From assembly GCA_025354065.1 (NCBI GenBank), contig JANXNM010000787.1:1-14412 (forward strand): a stretch of DNA of 14,412 bases, written 5' to 3'. Below are positions 1 through 6,884 of this stretch, one piece after another; position 1 is the stretch's first letter, and each line of letters opens with the position of its first letter. The position numbers and the translations under genes were made by a program. Below the pieces are notes generated by a model. The model saw only the letters and a list, made by a program, of their open reading frames with translations, did not search any database and was not told the origin of the DNA. The DNA is from Synechococcales cyanobacterium 340R_concoct_173_sub. GTDB lineage: Bacteria > Cyanobacteriota > Cyanobacteriia > Leptolyngbyales > Leptolyngbyaceae.

Positions 1-855
1 AACGGCCAACGCTAAGGAGAACAGAAATGAATCGAGAACCGGGCGTTTTAAGTAAACGTTAGCGACAAAAATCAACACGACGAGAATCAATGTCACTTCC
101 ATTAAGAAATAACCAAATTTACTCAGCCCTGTTTCAAATTCGGTTTCAGGTGGACGAAGTTTAAGACGTTCAGAGATTTTACCAAATTCAGTTTGCTTTC
201 CAGTCTGAACAACGACTGCGGTGGCCGTACCGCTGATTACATTAGTGCCTAAATAAAGCGTATTAGTGCGATCGCTAAGTCCGACATCTGCTGATAATAC
301 ACCACTGAATTTGTCTGCCGGATAGGTTTCTCCCGTCAATGCGGCTTCATTTACTGATAAGTCTTTCGAGTTTAAAATCAGACAGTCACCCGGAATACTA
401 TCGCCCGCCTTCAGCAAAACAATATCACCGGGAACAACTGCCTCGTTAGCAATATCTTGCGATTGACCGTCCCGCAAAACCGTCGCTTTGATCTGCACTA
501 AGCCCAACAGCTTAGACACCGCATCGGCAGCACCGCGTTCTTGCCAAAAGCCCAGGAGTCCGCTAATCAGAACGATCGTTAGAATTATCACAGTGTCAAT
601 CCCATCGCCCAGAAATCCTGAGAGAGTTGCCGCTGCCATTAAAATTAGAATGATTGGACTTTTAAACTGATTCACCAATAAAGCTAACGTATGAGACTGC
701 CGCTTTTGCTTCAGGCTGTTGGCTCCATACTCTATTAGCCGTTGCTCTGCCTCTTGACGACTCAAACCCTGAGGACGACTGTTAAGCTGACGTAATGCTT
801 GTTCAGTCGGTAAGTTCCAAAAGGTGAGAAGGGTGGGATGCATTGATTGAGTCAT
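1..855 (-). CDS. P-type cation-transporting ATPase, N-terminal part (Mg2+-type likely), runs off left edge
   Basis: An open frame of 285 codons begins at ATG 853-855 and stays open to the window edge, so only the N-terminal third of a roughly 850-900 residue pump is present. Seen directly: a cation ATPase N-terminal domain (residues 10-60, with the EQAL..L and GLS..EAE..L..YG.N pattern), two membrane segments near 60-80 and 86-104, and the actuator domain with the TGE loop at 174-176 inside NEAALTGETYP. A further hydrophobic segment follows at about 249-268. The phosphorylation motif DKTGT lies beyond the window. The YPADK continuation after TGE and the sequence around residues 245-285 resemble MgtA/MgtB-type magnesium pumps, so Mg2+ import is inferred, not proven. 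The start lies 9 bp after the stop of the YggT-like gene on the same strand, with only a weak AGGGCT upstream, so the two are probably co-transcribed. Other cation specificities remain possible. Confidence -1.
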   Translation of the reverse strand, partial: MTQSMHPTLLTFWNLPTEQALRQLNSRPQGLSRQEAEQRLIEYGANSLKQKRQSHTLALLVNQFKSPIILILMAAATLSGFLGDGIDTVIILTIVLISGLLGFWQERGAADAVSKLLGLVQIKATVLRDGQSQDIANEAVVPGDIVLLKAGDSIPGDCLILNSKDLSVNEAALTGETYPADKFSGVLSADVGLSDRTNTLYLGTNVISGTATAVVVQTGKQTEFGKISERLKLRPPETEFETGLSKFGYFLMEVTLILVVLIFVANVYLKRPVLDSFLFSLALAV

Positions 856-864
856 GATTCAGCC

Positions 865-1275
865 CTATCGAGTATGAATAAATCGGACTAGTCTCACCCC
901 GAGCCAACCCAAGAGTGGGTAGACAATTAGGGCAATTAAGACATTGAGATCAAAAATGTTCGCTCCATCGCGAGTGACTGGGCTGACATATAATGTGGAA
1001 AATGGTTCAATGAACGGTGCCGACAACATTGCAATAAATTGGCTAACGCTATTTTTTGTATTAGCTCCTGATAACCGTAGCAAAAATCGCAGTACAAGCA
1101 GGACTTCTAGTGATCCCACTAAAAAATAAATACTATTAATAATCCAGGTCAATGTCGATCGTCGTTTACCTGTTTCTAGACTATATTCTTCCTGTTGAAG
1201 TCGAAAGGCTTCTTGTTCAGCCCGAAGCTCTTGTCGCCGATCGTTATTTTCCTGCTCGTGAGAATCTGGTTTCAT
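865..1275 (-). CDS. YggT-family integral membrane protein
   Basis: This 136-residue protein has a charged, Glu/Gln-rich N-terminus (about residues 5-35, coiled-coil-like) and two membrane segments at about 43-66 and 109-131. The stretch between them, with FLLRLSGAN at 64-72, LSAPFIEPFSTLYVSP at 84-99 and ANIFDLNVLIAL at 105-116, is the typical YggT-family pattern seen in many cyanobacteria. The family is a small membrane protein family of uncertain role, linked in various bacteria and chloroplasts to membrane organisation and osmotic stress. A longer frame begins at 1320, but the ATG at 1275 is preceded by GGAG at 9-nt spacing, so I chose it. The gene sits 9 bp upstream of the P-type ATPase on the same strand, suggesting a two-gene transcript. 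The family is clear, the role is not. Confidence -1.
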   Translation of the reverse strand: MKPDSHEQENNDRRQELRAEQEAFRLQQEEYSLETGKRRSTLTWIINSIYFLVGSLEVLLVLRFLLRLSGANTKNSVSQFIAMLSAPFIEPFSTLYVSPVTRDGANIFDLNVLIALIVYPLLGWLGVRLVRFIHTR

Positions 1276-1284
1276 AGGATATAT

Positions 1285-1288
1285 CTCC
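1285..1288 (-). promoter_or_regulatory. Ribosome binding site of the YggT-like gene
   Basis: GGAG on the minus strand lies 9 nt before ATG 1275. It supports that start over the in-frame upstream ATGs at 1302 and 1320. Confidence -1.
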
Positions 1289-1320
1289 AAATGGATTGTC
1301 ATTTCTTTACGATCGTACAA

Positions 1321-1622
1321 TACTCAAGACAATTTTTGAGATAATGGCTGAGACTTGCATTCTAGCATTGAAATTCGATCTTTCCAGAACCCTGAGCCTA
1401 GCATTCTATCGTTGATAGTTAAAAGTGTCTAAGCTATTGTCTAAGCCAATTGATTGTAGACAACGAATGTTTGAATCCCTGTATGAATTGATTGGTTACG
1501 ATACAAATTGATTTAAAAAAGATATTTTTTTAAATATGATTCTAATTTGCGAGAATACCGATTAGGATCACACTAACAGCGGTTCTATTAATCCATAAAC
1601 TTTAATTTAGGAAATTTATATC
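1321..1622. other. Intergenic region with an AT-rich perfect inverted repeat
   Basis: About 300 bp without a gene lie between the divergent YggT-like gene and the dnaK remnant. The only clear structure is a perfect palindrome with 10-bp arms, ATTTAAAAAA (1511-1520) and TTTTTTAAAT (1526-1535), and a 5-nt loop. The region should hold the promoter of the YggT/ATPase transcript and the former dnaK promoter, but I cannot place either convincingly. Confidence -1.
1511..1535. repeat. AT-only inverted repeat, 10-bp arms
   Basis: The arms ATTTAAAAAA and TTTTTTAAAT are exactly complementary around GATAT. An all-A/T hairpin is a weak terminator but could extrude in DNA or bind a nucleoid protein. It sits about 90 bp upstream of the dnaK remnant start. 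Confidence -1.
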
Positions 1623-1769
1623 ATGGCAAAAGTAATTGGAATTGACTTGGGCACAACAAACTCTTGTGTCGCAATTATTGAAGCAGGACAGCCGATCGGC
1701 ATTGCTAATTCTGAAGGACAAAAAATTACGCCCTCTTTGATTACCTATAGAACCTATTTGACATTCTAG
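1623..1769 (+). pseudogene. dnaK: dnaK 5' remnant, truncated by an insertion sequence
   Basis: The ATG at 1623 begins with the unmistakable Hsp70 N-terminus: [15 protein letters not shown] at residues 4-18, the phosphate-1 loop of the ATPase domain, then [15 protein letters not shown] at 28-42. An AGGA lies 10 nt before the ATG, so the original ribosome binding site survives. Residues 1-41 are dnaK. From codon 42 the frame enters the left inverted repeat of the IS relic and adds YRTYLTF before TAG 1767-1769, leaving a 48-codon frame. Nothing after the right end of the IS (2164 onward) resembles DnaK, so the remaining 90 percent of the gene is deleted. Cyanobacteria usually carry several dnaK paralogues, so this was presumably a dispensable copy. 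Whether the 48-residue peptide is still made is unknown. Confidence -1.
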
Positions 1770-2163
1770 GGTATGCTAAAAGCATCGTAAAAAACTCATA
1801 TTCACCAGTCCTAAATTAAAAGACATCTAGCCGTTGATAGCTTGGATTTCCATTCTTTACTCACTGTACTCTAGCGAATGTATCGAATGATGTTGGCCTG
1901 ATAGAAATGTTCACGACTAATATTGAATACTTCAAATCAAAGCCTGTTAACATTAAAAAATCACTATTTTGTTGGACCATGGATACCCTATTGATTCAGC
2001 TATTGTCCGTTGGGTAGTGGAACGGTCGAATGCCTGGGTGGAACGCTGCAAGATATTGGTAAAGAACATTAGGAAATGCGATGACAAAAATGAACCTCTG
2101 TTTTGTTAGGCTAATGATAAAGCGACTTTCAGCCTTTAGTTAGGATGTCAAATAGGTTCTATA
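1746..2163 (+). mobile_element. IS5-family (IS427-like) insertion sequence relic, 418 bp
   Basis: The ends are a perfect 19-bp inverted repeat, TATAGAACCTATTTGACAT at 1746-1764 and its reverse complement at 2145-2163, and similarity continues a few bases inward (TTCTA against TCCTA). The outer TA on each side could be a target duplication rather than part of the element. The inside holds a decayed transposase ending 1 bp before the right repeat. Intact IS427-like elements are about 0.8-0.9 kb, so this copy has lost roughly half its length and cannot move by itself, although its ends look intact enough to be used by a transposase acting in trans. It inserted into dnaK codon 42. Assignment to IS5/IS427 rests on the transposase C-terminus and is from memory of the family. 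Confidence -1.
1889..2143 (+). pseudogene. IS5-family transposase, C-terminal relic with two frameshifts and an internal deletion
   Basis: Three pieces in different frames read as one IS5/IS427-type DDE transposase. Piece 1 from 1889 reads DVGLIEMFTTNIEYFKSKPVNIK. A shift in the A run at 1955-1960 then gives KITILLDHGYP, with the expected DHGY motif at 1975-1986. Without its normal middle part it joins IDSAIVRWVVERSNAWVERC, with ILVKN at 2053-2067. A second shift near 2096 gives LCFVRLMIKRLSAFS and TAG 2141-2143. That is the normal C-terminus of the family just inside the right inverted repeat. The N-terminal half is absent or unrecognisable. The protein is certainly dead. Confidence -1.
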
Positions 2164-2294
2164 AAAAATCGGCTGGAGAATTATTTATTTTTCTGTGCGT
2201 AACATCTATTCTTCTAATTAATTCCCAGCTAACGATAATTGCACGTAGACAGTGAACAGTCTAGAATATTTAAACGTTACAGTTAGCCCTTTAT

Positions 2295-2300
2295 AGGAGA
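2295..2300 (+). promoter_or_regulatory. Ribosome binding site of the PAP2 gene
   Basis: AGGAGA lies 6 nt before ATG 2307 and abuts the in-frame TTG at 2301, so the ATG is the start. Confidence -1.
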
Positions 2301-2306
2301 TTGCCG

Positions 2307-2978
2307 ATGGCGCAGATTAGCACTCGCCTTTACTGGTTGTTCCAATCACTCATTGCTTTTGTTCCTTATCTGCTGGCAGGTTTGCTGGCGGGTACGATCG
2401 TTTTAGCGCTAGGTGTTTTCATTGCTCGTTTCCTTCTATGGGATTGGTTGCTACCTTTTGAAGAATCATGCTTATTAACTCTCAAAGAATGGTCTAATCC
2501 GACCCTAGACCGATATATGCTCGCTCTAACTTGGATGGCTCAAGGTGAAATTACCATTCCTATACTCATCGCGATCGCAGGAATTTTGGTTTATCGCAAC
2601 GAGGCGGTTCCAGTCCTGATCTTGACGATCGGGCTAAGCGGTTCATGGTTGCTTAACGGCATTTTCAAGTCTTTCTTTCGACGCAAGCGACCCGATTTAT
2701 GGGCATCTTCTAAACGTCCGATGGATTACAGTTATCCCAGCGGTCATTCCATGAGTGCAATTTCCTTTTATGGTTTATTAGCGGCGATCTTGGCGCAATC
2801 TCTGAGTATTCCTTTAGGCTTTACTGCAACCTTGGCAGCGTTTTTAAGCTTGGGAGTAGGCTTTAGTCGAGTGTATTTTGGTGTGCATTGGCCAACAGAT
2901 GTCCTAAGTGGATGGGTTGCTGGTGGCATATGGCTTGCTTCATGTTTGTATGGACTAGTTCAAATTGGTGGAATTTAA
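2307..2978 (+). CDS. PAP2-family membrane lipid phosphatase
   Basis: This 223-residue membrane protein carries all three signature motifs of the type 2 phosphatidic acid phosphatase superfamily: K121-x6-R128-P129 (KSFFRRKRP), PSGH at 144-147, and SRVYFGVHWPTD at 187-198, with His147 and His194 as the expected catalytic histidines. Hydrophobic helices at about 16-46, 81-96, 100-120, 150-168, 172-186 and 198-219 fit the usual six-helix fold. Likely substrates are phosphatidate, other lipid phosphates or undecaprenyl diphosphate, releasing phosphate at the membrane. The family alone does not decide which. It converges with a lipid kinase gene, their stops 2 bp apart, which favours phosphatidate/diacylglycerol turnover by inference. 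The start is set by AGGAGA 6 nt before ATG 2307. Confidence -1.
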   Translation: MAQISTRLYWLFQSLIAFVPYLLAGLLAGTIVLALGVFIARFLLWDWLLPFEESCLLTLKEWSNPTLDRYMLALTWMAQGEITIPILIAIAGILVYRNEAVPVLILTIGLSGSWLLNGIFKSFFRRKRPDLWASSKRPMDYSYPSGHSMSAISFYGLLAAILAQSLSIPLGFTATLAAFLSLGVGFSRVYFGVHWPTDVLSGWVAGGIWLASCLYGLVQIGGI

Positions 2979-2980
2979 AT

Positions 2981-3961
2981 TTAGATTGATAGGCGATCGG
3001 TAGAAACGCTGTCAGCTTGCTGAGTCAAATTATAACTATTGCTTTCGGCAGCGAACTTTGCTAGCAGCTTAGGCGTAGGGACGCAAATCCAAAGGGCTTT
3101 TGGAATCACTTCAACTGTGATGGGGGTGCGGCCTAGACATTGTCCATCTGCATGAACTTCTAGCGGTGGATAGCTTCTAATCTCAATCTTAGCGACTTTA
3201 TGAGTATTGAGTCGTTCATGGGGCAATCGTTCACCCCGCATAGCTTTAAAGAAGTGACGCAAATGATCCCATTTGGAAGGTTTATCAATATATATTACGT
3301 CCAGTTTGCCATCATTCATTTTTGCGTCAGGCGCTAAGGCAAATCGCACCCCATAGCGAGGACTGTTGCAGATGTTGACTTGCAAGGTGCGTAAACGGCG
3401 CATCCGTCTGCCGTCAAGGCGCAAGACCAAGCGGTGCTGTTTAAACTGCAAAAAAGTTCGGATACCTGAGAAGACACTTTTGAAAGCGGTGAAATAATTT
3501 TTCTTAATACCTTCTTTAACTTCATCTCCACAAGGAAAGAGTGTCGCTTCTAGACCTACGCCTACTACTTCTACAAAGTAATGATGGTTTGCCTTGCCCA
3601 TATCAAAGCGACTCCGCTCTCCCTCTACTAAGGTCTGGATGGCTTTGGCTAAATCGCTGGGAATATCTAAGCTAGCGGCAATGTTATTTCGTGTTCCCAG
3701 CGGAATAATGCCTAGCACCGTTTGAGTATGCATTAATCCACGCGCTACGGCTTCAATTGTGCCATCGCCTCCCGCTACAATCACAAGGTCAGCGCCCGCC
3801 TTGGCAGCTTCAGCAGCAAGACCCTCACCATCTTCATCGGGAGTGGTCGTGCAGAGTTCAGCTTCAATGCCTTGATTTTGCAAAGCATAGACAATTTCAT
3901 TTAACAGATCGGGTTTGTCGGCAGGGCCAGCAGTGGGATTGATGATGAGTCGGATATTCAT
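2981..3961 (-). CDS. Diacylglycerol kinase family lipid kinase (YegS/DgkB-like)
   Basis: This 326-residue soluble protein has the DAGK catalytic pattern. It begins with MNIRLIINPTAG, has the nucleotide-binding GGDGT at 64-68 and PLGTRNNIA at 87-95, and ends with a beta-sandwich domain carrying APDAKMNDGKLDVIYI (about 209-224) and ADGQ near 271-274. The family phosphorylates diacylglycerol or a related lipid alcohol with ATP at the inner face of the membrane. The exact lipid is not visible. The length is normal for bacterial members (about 290-330). An AGGA lies about 11 nt before ATG 3961. The gene lies 69 bp downstream of the GGDEF gene on the same strand, so they may share a transcript, and it faces the PAP2 gene, which could do the reverse reaction. 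Confidence -1.
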   Translation of the reverse strand: MNIRLIINPTAGPADKPDLLNEIVYALQNQGIEAELCTTTPDEDGEGLAAEAAKAGADLVIVAGGDGTIEAVARGLMHTQTVLGIIPLGTRNNIAASLDIPSDLAKAIQTLVEGERSRFDMGKANHHYFVEVVGVGLEATLFPCGDEVKEGIKKNYFTAFKSVFSGIRTFLQFKQHRLVLRLDGRRMRRLRTLQVNICNSPRYGVRFALAPDAKMNDGKLDVIYIDKPSKWDHLRHFFKAMRGERLPHERLNTHKVAKIEIRSYPPLEVHADGQCLGRTPITVEVIPKALWICVPTPKLLAKFAAESNSYNLTQQADSVSTDRLSI

Positions 3962-4030
3962 TTCTGTGGTTTTCCTACTGGTTTGAAGTTGAAAATAGGG
4001 TAGAGGGGTAGAATAAGTTAGATAGATTTT

Positions 4031-4924
4031 TTAAAATTTGTTAAATAGGGTAACTCTATGGTCTGTTCCTTTTGATTTATACATAGCTCTATCAACATTT
4101 TTAAAAAGGATGTTACCCGTTTCTCCATCTTGAGGATATATGGCAATACCAATAGTGGCACTGATAGAAAGGATAACTCCATCAAATTCACATTCTTCAG
4201 CAATATAATCAACTATCTTTTTGGCAAGACTAATTACATCGGCTTCTAGATTAACATTGATCAAAATGCATACAAATTCGTCTCCTCCCCATCGACTGAC
4301 CGTATCTTCGCCACGAACAAAAACGTTTAAACGGTCTGCTACCAACATCAGCACCTTGTCTCCAATCTGGTGACCATACATGTCATTAATGTTCTTAAAT
4401 TTGTCTAGGTCAATAAACATAATAGCAAGTTTCCAACCATGTCGTTTTGATTGGATTAACCCATAGTCTAGGCGTTGCTCAAACAATAAACGGTTTGGAA
4501 GTCCTGTCAGTGCGTCATGAAGTCCAATATGAATTGCCTCTTCTTCTTGAGATTGGGCTTTTGACAAAGCAGCATACACTTCAGAAAGGTCGTTTTTTTT
4601 ATTTACGAGTTCAGATTCAATTTCGATTCTTTCAGCTACCGCTTTGGCAAGTTCAGCATTTACCGCATGTAAATCATCCGCAGCTTTCACTAACTTTTGC
4701 TCGATCTCTTCGTTCTGAGTAACGACTTCTTGAATAGACTGAGATGGAAGATTATCTTTATCTTCTTGCTTTAGAGCTAAATTTACAGAACTAAGTTGAT
4801 CAGCGGCATCTTTAATACTTTCCTGAATTTCCTCGCTTTGATCAAGTACATGTTTAAGAGGAACGTGGTTAGCTGGAATTGATTTATCCAAATTATTTGA
4901 ACCTGCTGCTTTATTTTTATCCAT
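4031..4924 (-). CDS. Diguanylate cyclase with repeated coiled-coil N-terminus (GGDEF protein)
   Basis: This 297-residue protein ends in a complete GGDEF domain (about 131-297): HDALTGLPNR at 136-145, FIDLDKFKNIND at 170-181, GHQIGDKVL at 184-192, and the active-site loop RWGGDEF with GGDEF at 213-217. An inhibitory I-site, R204-x-x-D207, lies exactly five residues before GGDEF. It should therefore make cyclic di-GMP from two GTP and be feedback-inhibited. There is no membrane segment, PAS, GAF or receiver domain. Residues 29-125 are charged helix containing three related copies of about 23 residues, starting at 31, 72 and 100, likely a coiled coil used to dimerise or sense a partner. The gene is divergent from the ABC exporter operon and upstream of the lipid kinase on the same strand. 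The ATG at 4924 has only a weak TGGAAAA upstream. Confidence -1.
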   Translation of the reverse strand: MDKNKAAGSNNLDKSIPANHVPLKHVLDQSEEIQESIKDAADQLSSVNLALKQEDKDNLPSQSIQEVVTQNEEIEQKLVKAADDLHAVNAELAKAVAERIEIESELVNKKNDLSEVYAALSKAQSQEEEAIHIGLHDALTGLPNRLLFEQRLDYGLIQSKRHGWKLAIMFIDLDKFKNINDMYGHQIGDKVLMLVADRLNVFVRGEDTVSRWGGDEFVCILINVNLEADVISLAKKIVDYIAEECEFDGVILSISATIGIAIYPQDGETGNILFKNVDRAMYKSKGTDHRVTLFNKF

Positions 4925-4998
4925 ATTGTTTTTCCACGCTTTATAGAATTGTGAAGGATGTCTGAGATTTTAGCGGTATCTCATTCCTCTCCACCTAA

Positions 4999-5011
4999 TA
5001 GTGTGACACTA
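4999..5011. promoter_or_regulatory. Palindrome between divergent genes, possible operator
   Basis: TAGTGT-G-ACACTA is a perfect 6-bp inverted repeat around one base, lying between the GGDEF gene and the ABC operon. It has the size of a small repressor half-site pair. No regulator gene is next to it, so its function is a guess. Confidence -1.
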
Positions 5012-5096
5012 GGCTGCTAGAGTCGTGTTTAAGGAAACTCTGCGCTCAATTGGGGTAAATCCCCAAGCCCCTTATAGATCGCTCAGCCAATAGATC

Positions 5097-5102
5097 TATA
5101 AT
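5097..5102 (+). promoter_or_regulatory. Candidate -10 box for the ABC exporter operon
   Basis: TATAAT lies 44 bp before the first ABC start codon. No good -35 hexamer is seen at 16-18 bp upstream, so this is only a candidate. Confidence -1.
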
Positions 5103-5146
5103 GCCATGCTGAAGAGAATCAGGGATTATCATTATCTAGGTAATTT

Positions 5147-6883
5147 ATGCAATCACTAAATCGTGTTTTACACAATCTCCAGACTTACTGGCTCATTGTC
5201 AGTGGGGCAATGATTTGCTTATTACTACTCACAATTACAAATGCCATTACACCACAGTTATTTCTCCTTGCGATCGATCGGGGGATTACTCAAAAGAATC
5301 TTCAAGTGGTGCTATATAGTGCTGGAGCAATGGTATTGGTCGCTCTAGGACGCGGCTTGTTCAATTTTGGACAGAGTTTTTGGGCAGAAAAAGCATCCCA
5401 AGGAGTTGCCTATGATCTGCGAAATAAAATCTTTGATAAAATTGAAAATCTCAGTTTCAGCTATCACGATCGTGCCCAGACATCCCAACTTCTGACCCGG
5501 ATTACCAGCGATGTGGAGCAAATTCGTTTGTTTCTCGGGACTAGTTTAGTTCAGGTTGTCAGTTCGATCGTGACCTTACTAGCAACCGCTGTTATTTTGC
5601 TATTGATGAATTGGCGATTAGCCTTAATTACTTTGGCCCTTGTGCCATTAGCTGCCTTAATTCTGGCGAATTTTCTGATTAAAAATCAAAAAGTATTTGG
5701 GTTAGCTCAAGAACGCTTAGGCGATCTCAATGGAGTTTTGCAAGAAAATATTTCTGGTGTGCGGATTGTCAAAGCTTTTGTACGAGAATCTTTAGAAATG
5801 TCCCGATATGAGGGAATTAATCGCCATCTGATTCAAGTCAATATGAAAACGATCGCAGCAATTCGGAATACCTTCCCACTCGTTTTTTTCCTGAGTAACT
5901 TAATTACCCTCGCTGTTGTTGGATATGCAGGGATTGAGGTCATTAATAAGCGATCGACCATCGGAGAATTAGTTGCTTTTAATACTTACCTGTTATTTAT
6001 TTTACAACCCATTCTATTGATCGGTTTTGCGGCTCCTGTGATCGCTCAAGCCGCAGCGTCAGCCGAACGAATTTATGAAGTAATCGATACGCCGATCGAA
6101 ATTAAAAATCGTCCAAATGCGATTCCCTTAAAAGGTTGTATCGGTCGAATTTCCTTTGAGAATGTCCAATTTCGTTATCCTGGCTCGGAAACATTCGCTA
6201 TTGAGGGCATTTCATTTGAAACCAAACAGAATGAATTAATCGCTCTATTAGGGACGACTGGTTCTGGTAAAAGTACGATCGTTAACTTAATTCCCCGCTT
6301 TTATGAGGTGACTGAAGGAGCCGTCAGAATTGACGGTTGTGATGTGCGAGATCTCCAATTATCTAGTTTGCGATCTCAGATTGGTATTGTATTACAAGAA
6401 ACCAGATTGTTTTCAGGAAGCATCCGCGCAAATATTTCTTACGGGTTGCCCAATGCTACTTTAGATCAAGTAATTATCGCGGCTAAATCGGCCCAAATTC
6501 ATGATTTTATTAATGATTTACCCGATGGTTACGATACACTAGTTGCGGAACGTGGAGTCGGATTATCCGGCGGACAACGGCAAAGAATTGCGATCGCCAG
6601 AACATTGCTCACCGACTATAAATTACTCATCCTTGATGATAGTACTTCCGCTGTCGATGCTCAAACTGCTCGTCAAATTCAAGCGGCTTTAGATGATTTA
6701 ATGCACCTCAAAAAATGTACTGCATTTGTCATCGCTCAACGGATTAGTACTGTCCGTTATGCCGATCGAATCATTTTGATGGATAAAGGCCATTTAATCG
6801 CCCAAGGAACCCATGAAGAATTAATGATTCATAGTCCGCTCTATGGGTCAATTTTAGAATCACAAATGCAAAGAGGAGAATGA
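5147..6883 (+). CDS. ABC exporter half-transporter with degenerate ATPase site
   Basis: This 578-residue half-transporter has an N-terminal six-helix ABC membrane domain (about 1-310) and a C-terminal nucleotide-binding domain (about 335-575), the MsbA/ABCB exporter layout. Seen: Walker A GTTGSGKST at 369-377, Q-loop VLQE at 415-418, x-loop ERG at 468-470, intact signature LSGGQ at 473-477, and Walker B LLILDD at 493-498. The catalytic glutamate is replaced by Asp498, and the H-switch reads IAQR with Gln531 instead of histidine. These changes are typical of the degenerate subunit of heterodimeric exporters such as TM287/288 or BmrCD. Its good signature motif would complete the canonical site of the partner encoded 1 bp downstream. 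AGG lies 6 nt before ATG 5147. The substrate (drug, lipid or peptide) cannot be read from sequence. Confidence -1.
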   Translation: MQSLNRVLHNLQTYWLIVSGAMICLLLLTITNAITPQLFLLAIDRGITQKNLQVVLYSAGAMVLVALGRGLFNFGQSFWAEKASQGVAYDLRNKIFDKIENLSFSYHDRAQTSQLLTRITSDVEQIRLFLGTSLVQVVSSIVTLLATAVILLLMNWRLALITLALVPLAALILANFLIKNQKVFGLAQERLGDLNGVLQENISGVRIVKAFVRESLEMSRYEGINRHLIQVNMKTIAAIRNTFPLVFFLSNLITLAVVGYAGIEVINKRSTIGELVAFNTYLLFILQPILLIGFAAPVIAQAAASAERIYEVIDTPIEIKNRPNAIPLKGCIGRISFENVQFRYPGSETFAIEGISFETKQNELIALLGTTGSGKSTIVNLIPRFYEVTEGAVRIDGCDVRDLQLSSLRSQIGIVLQETRLFSGSIRANISYGLPNATLDQVIIAAKSAQIHDFINDLPDGYDTLVAERGVGLSGGQRQRIAIARTLLTDYKLLILDDSTSAVDAQTARQIQAALDDLMHLKKCTAFVIAQRISTVRYADRIILMDKGHLIAQGTHEELMIHSPLYGSILESQMQRGE

Positions 6884-6884
6884 T

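Noticed and set aside
2301..2306. Upstream TTG start for the PAP2 gene
   Set aside because: It directly abuts the AGGAGA ribosome binding site, leaving no spacing; ATG 2307 is correctly spaced.
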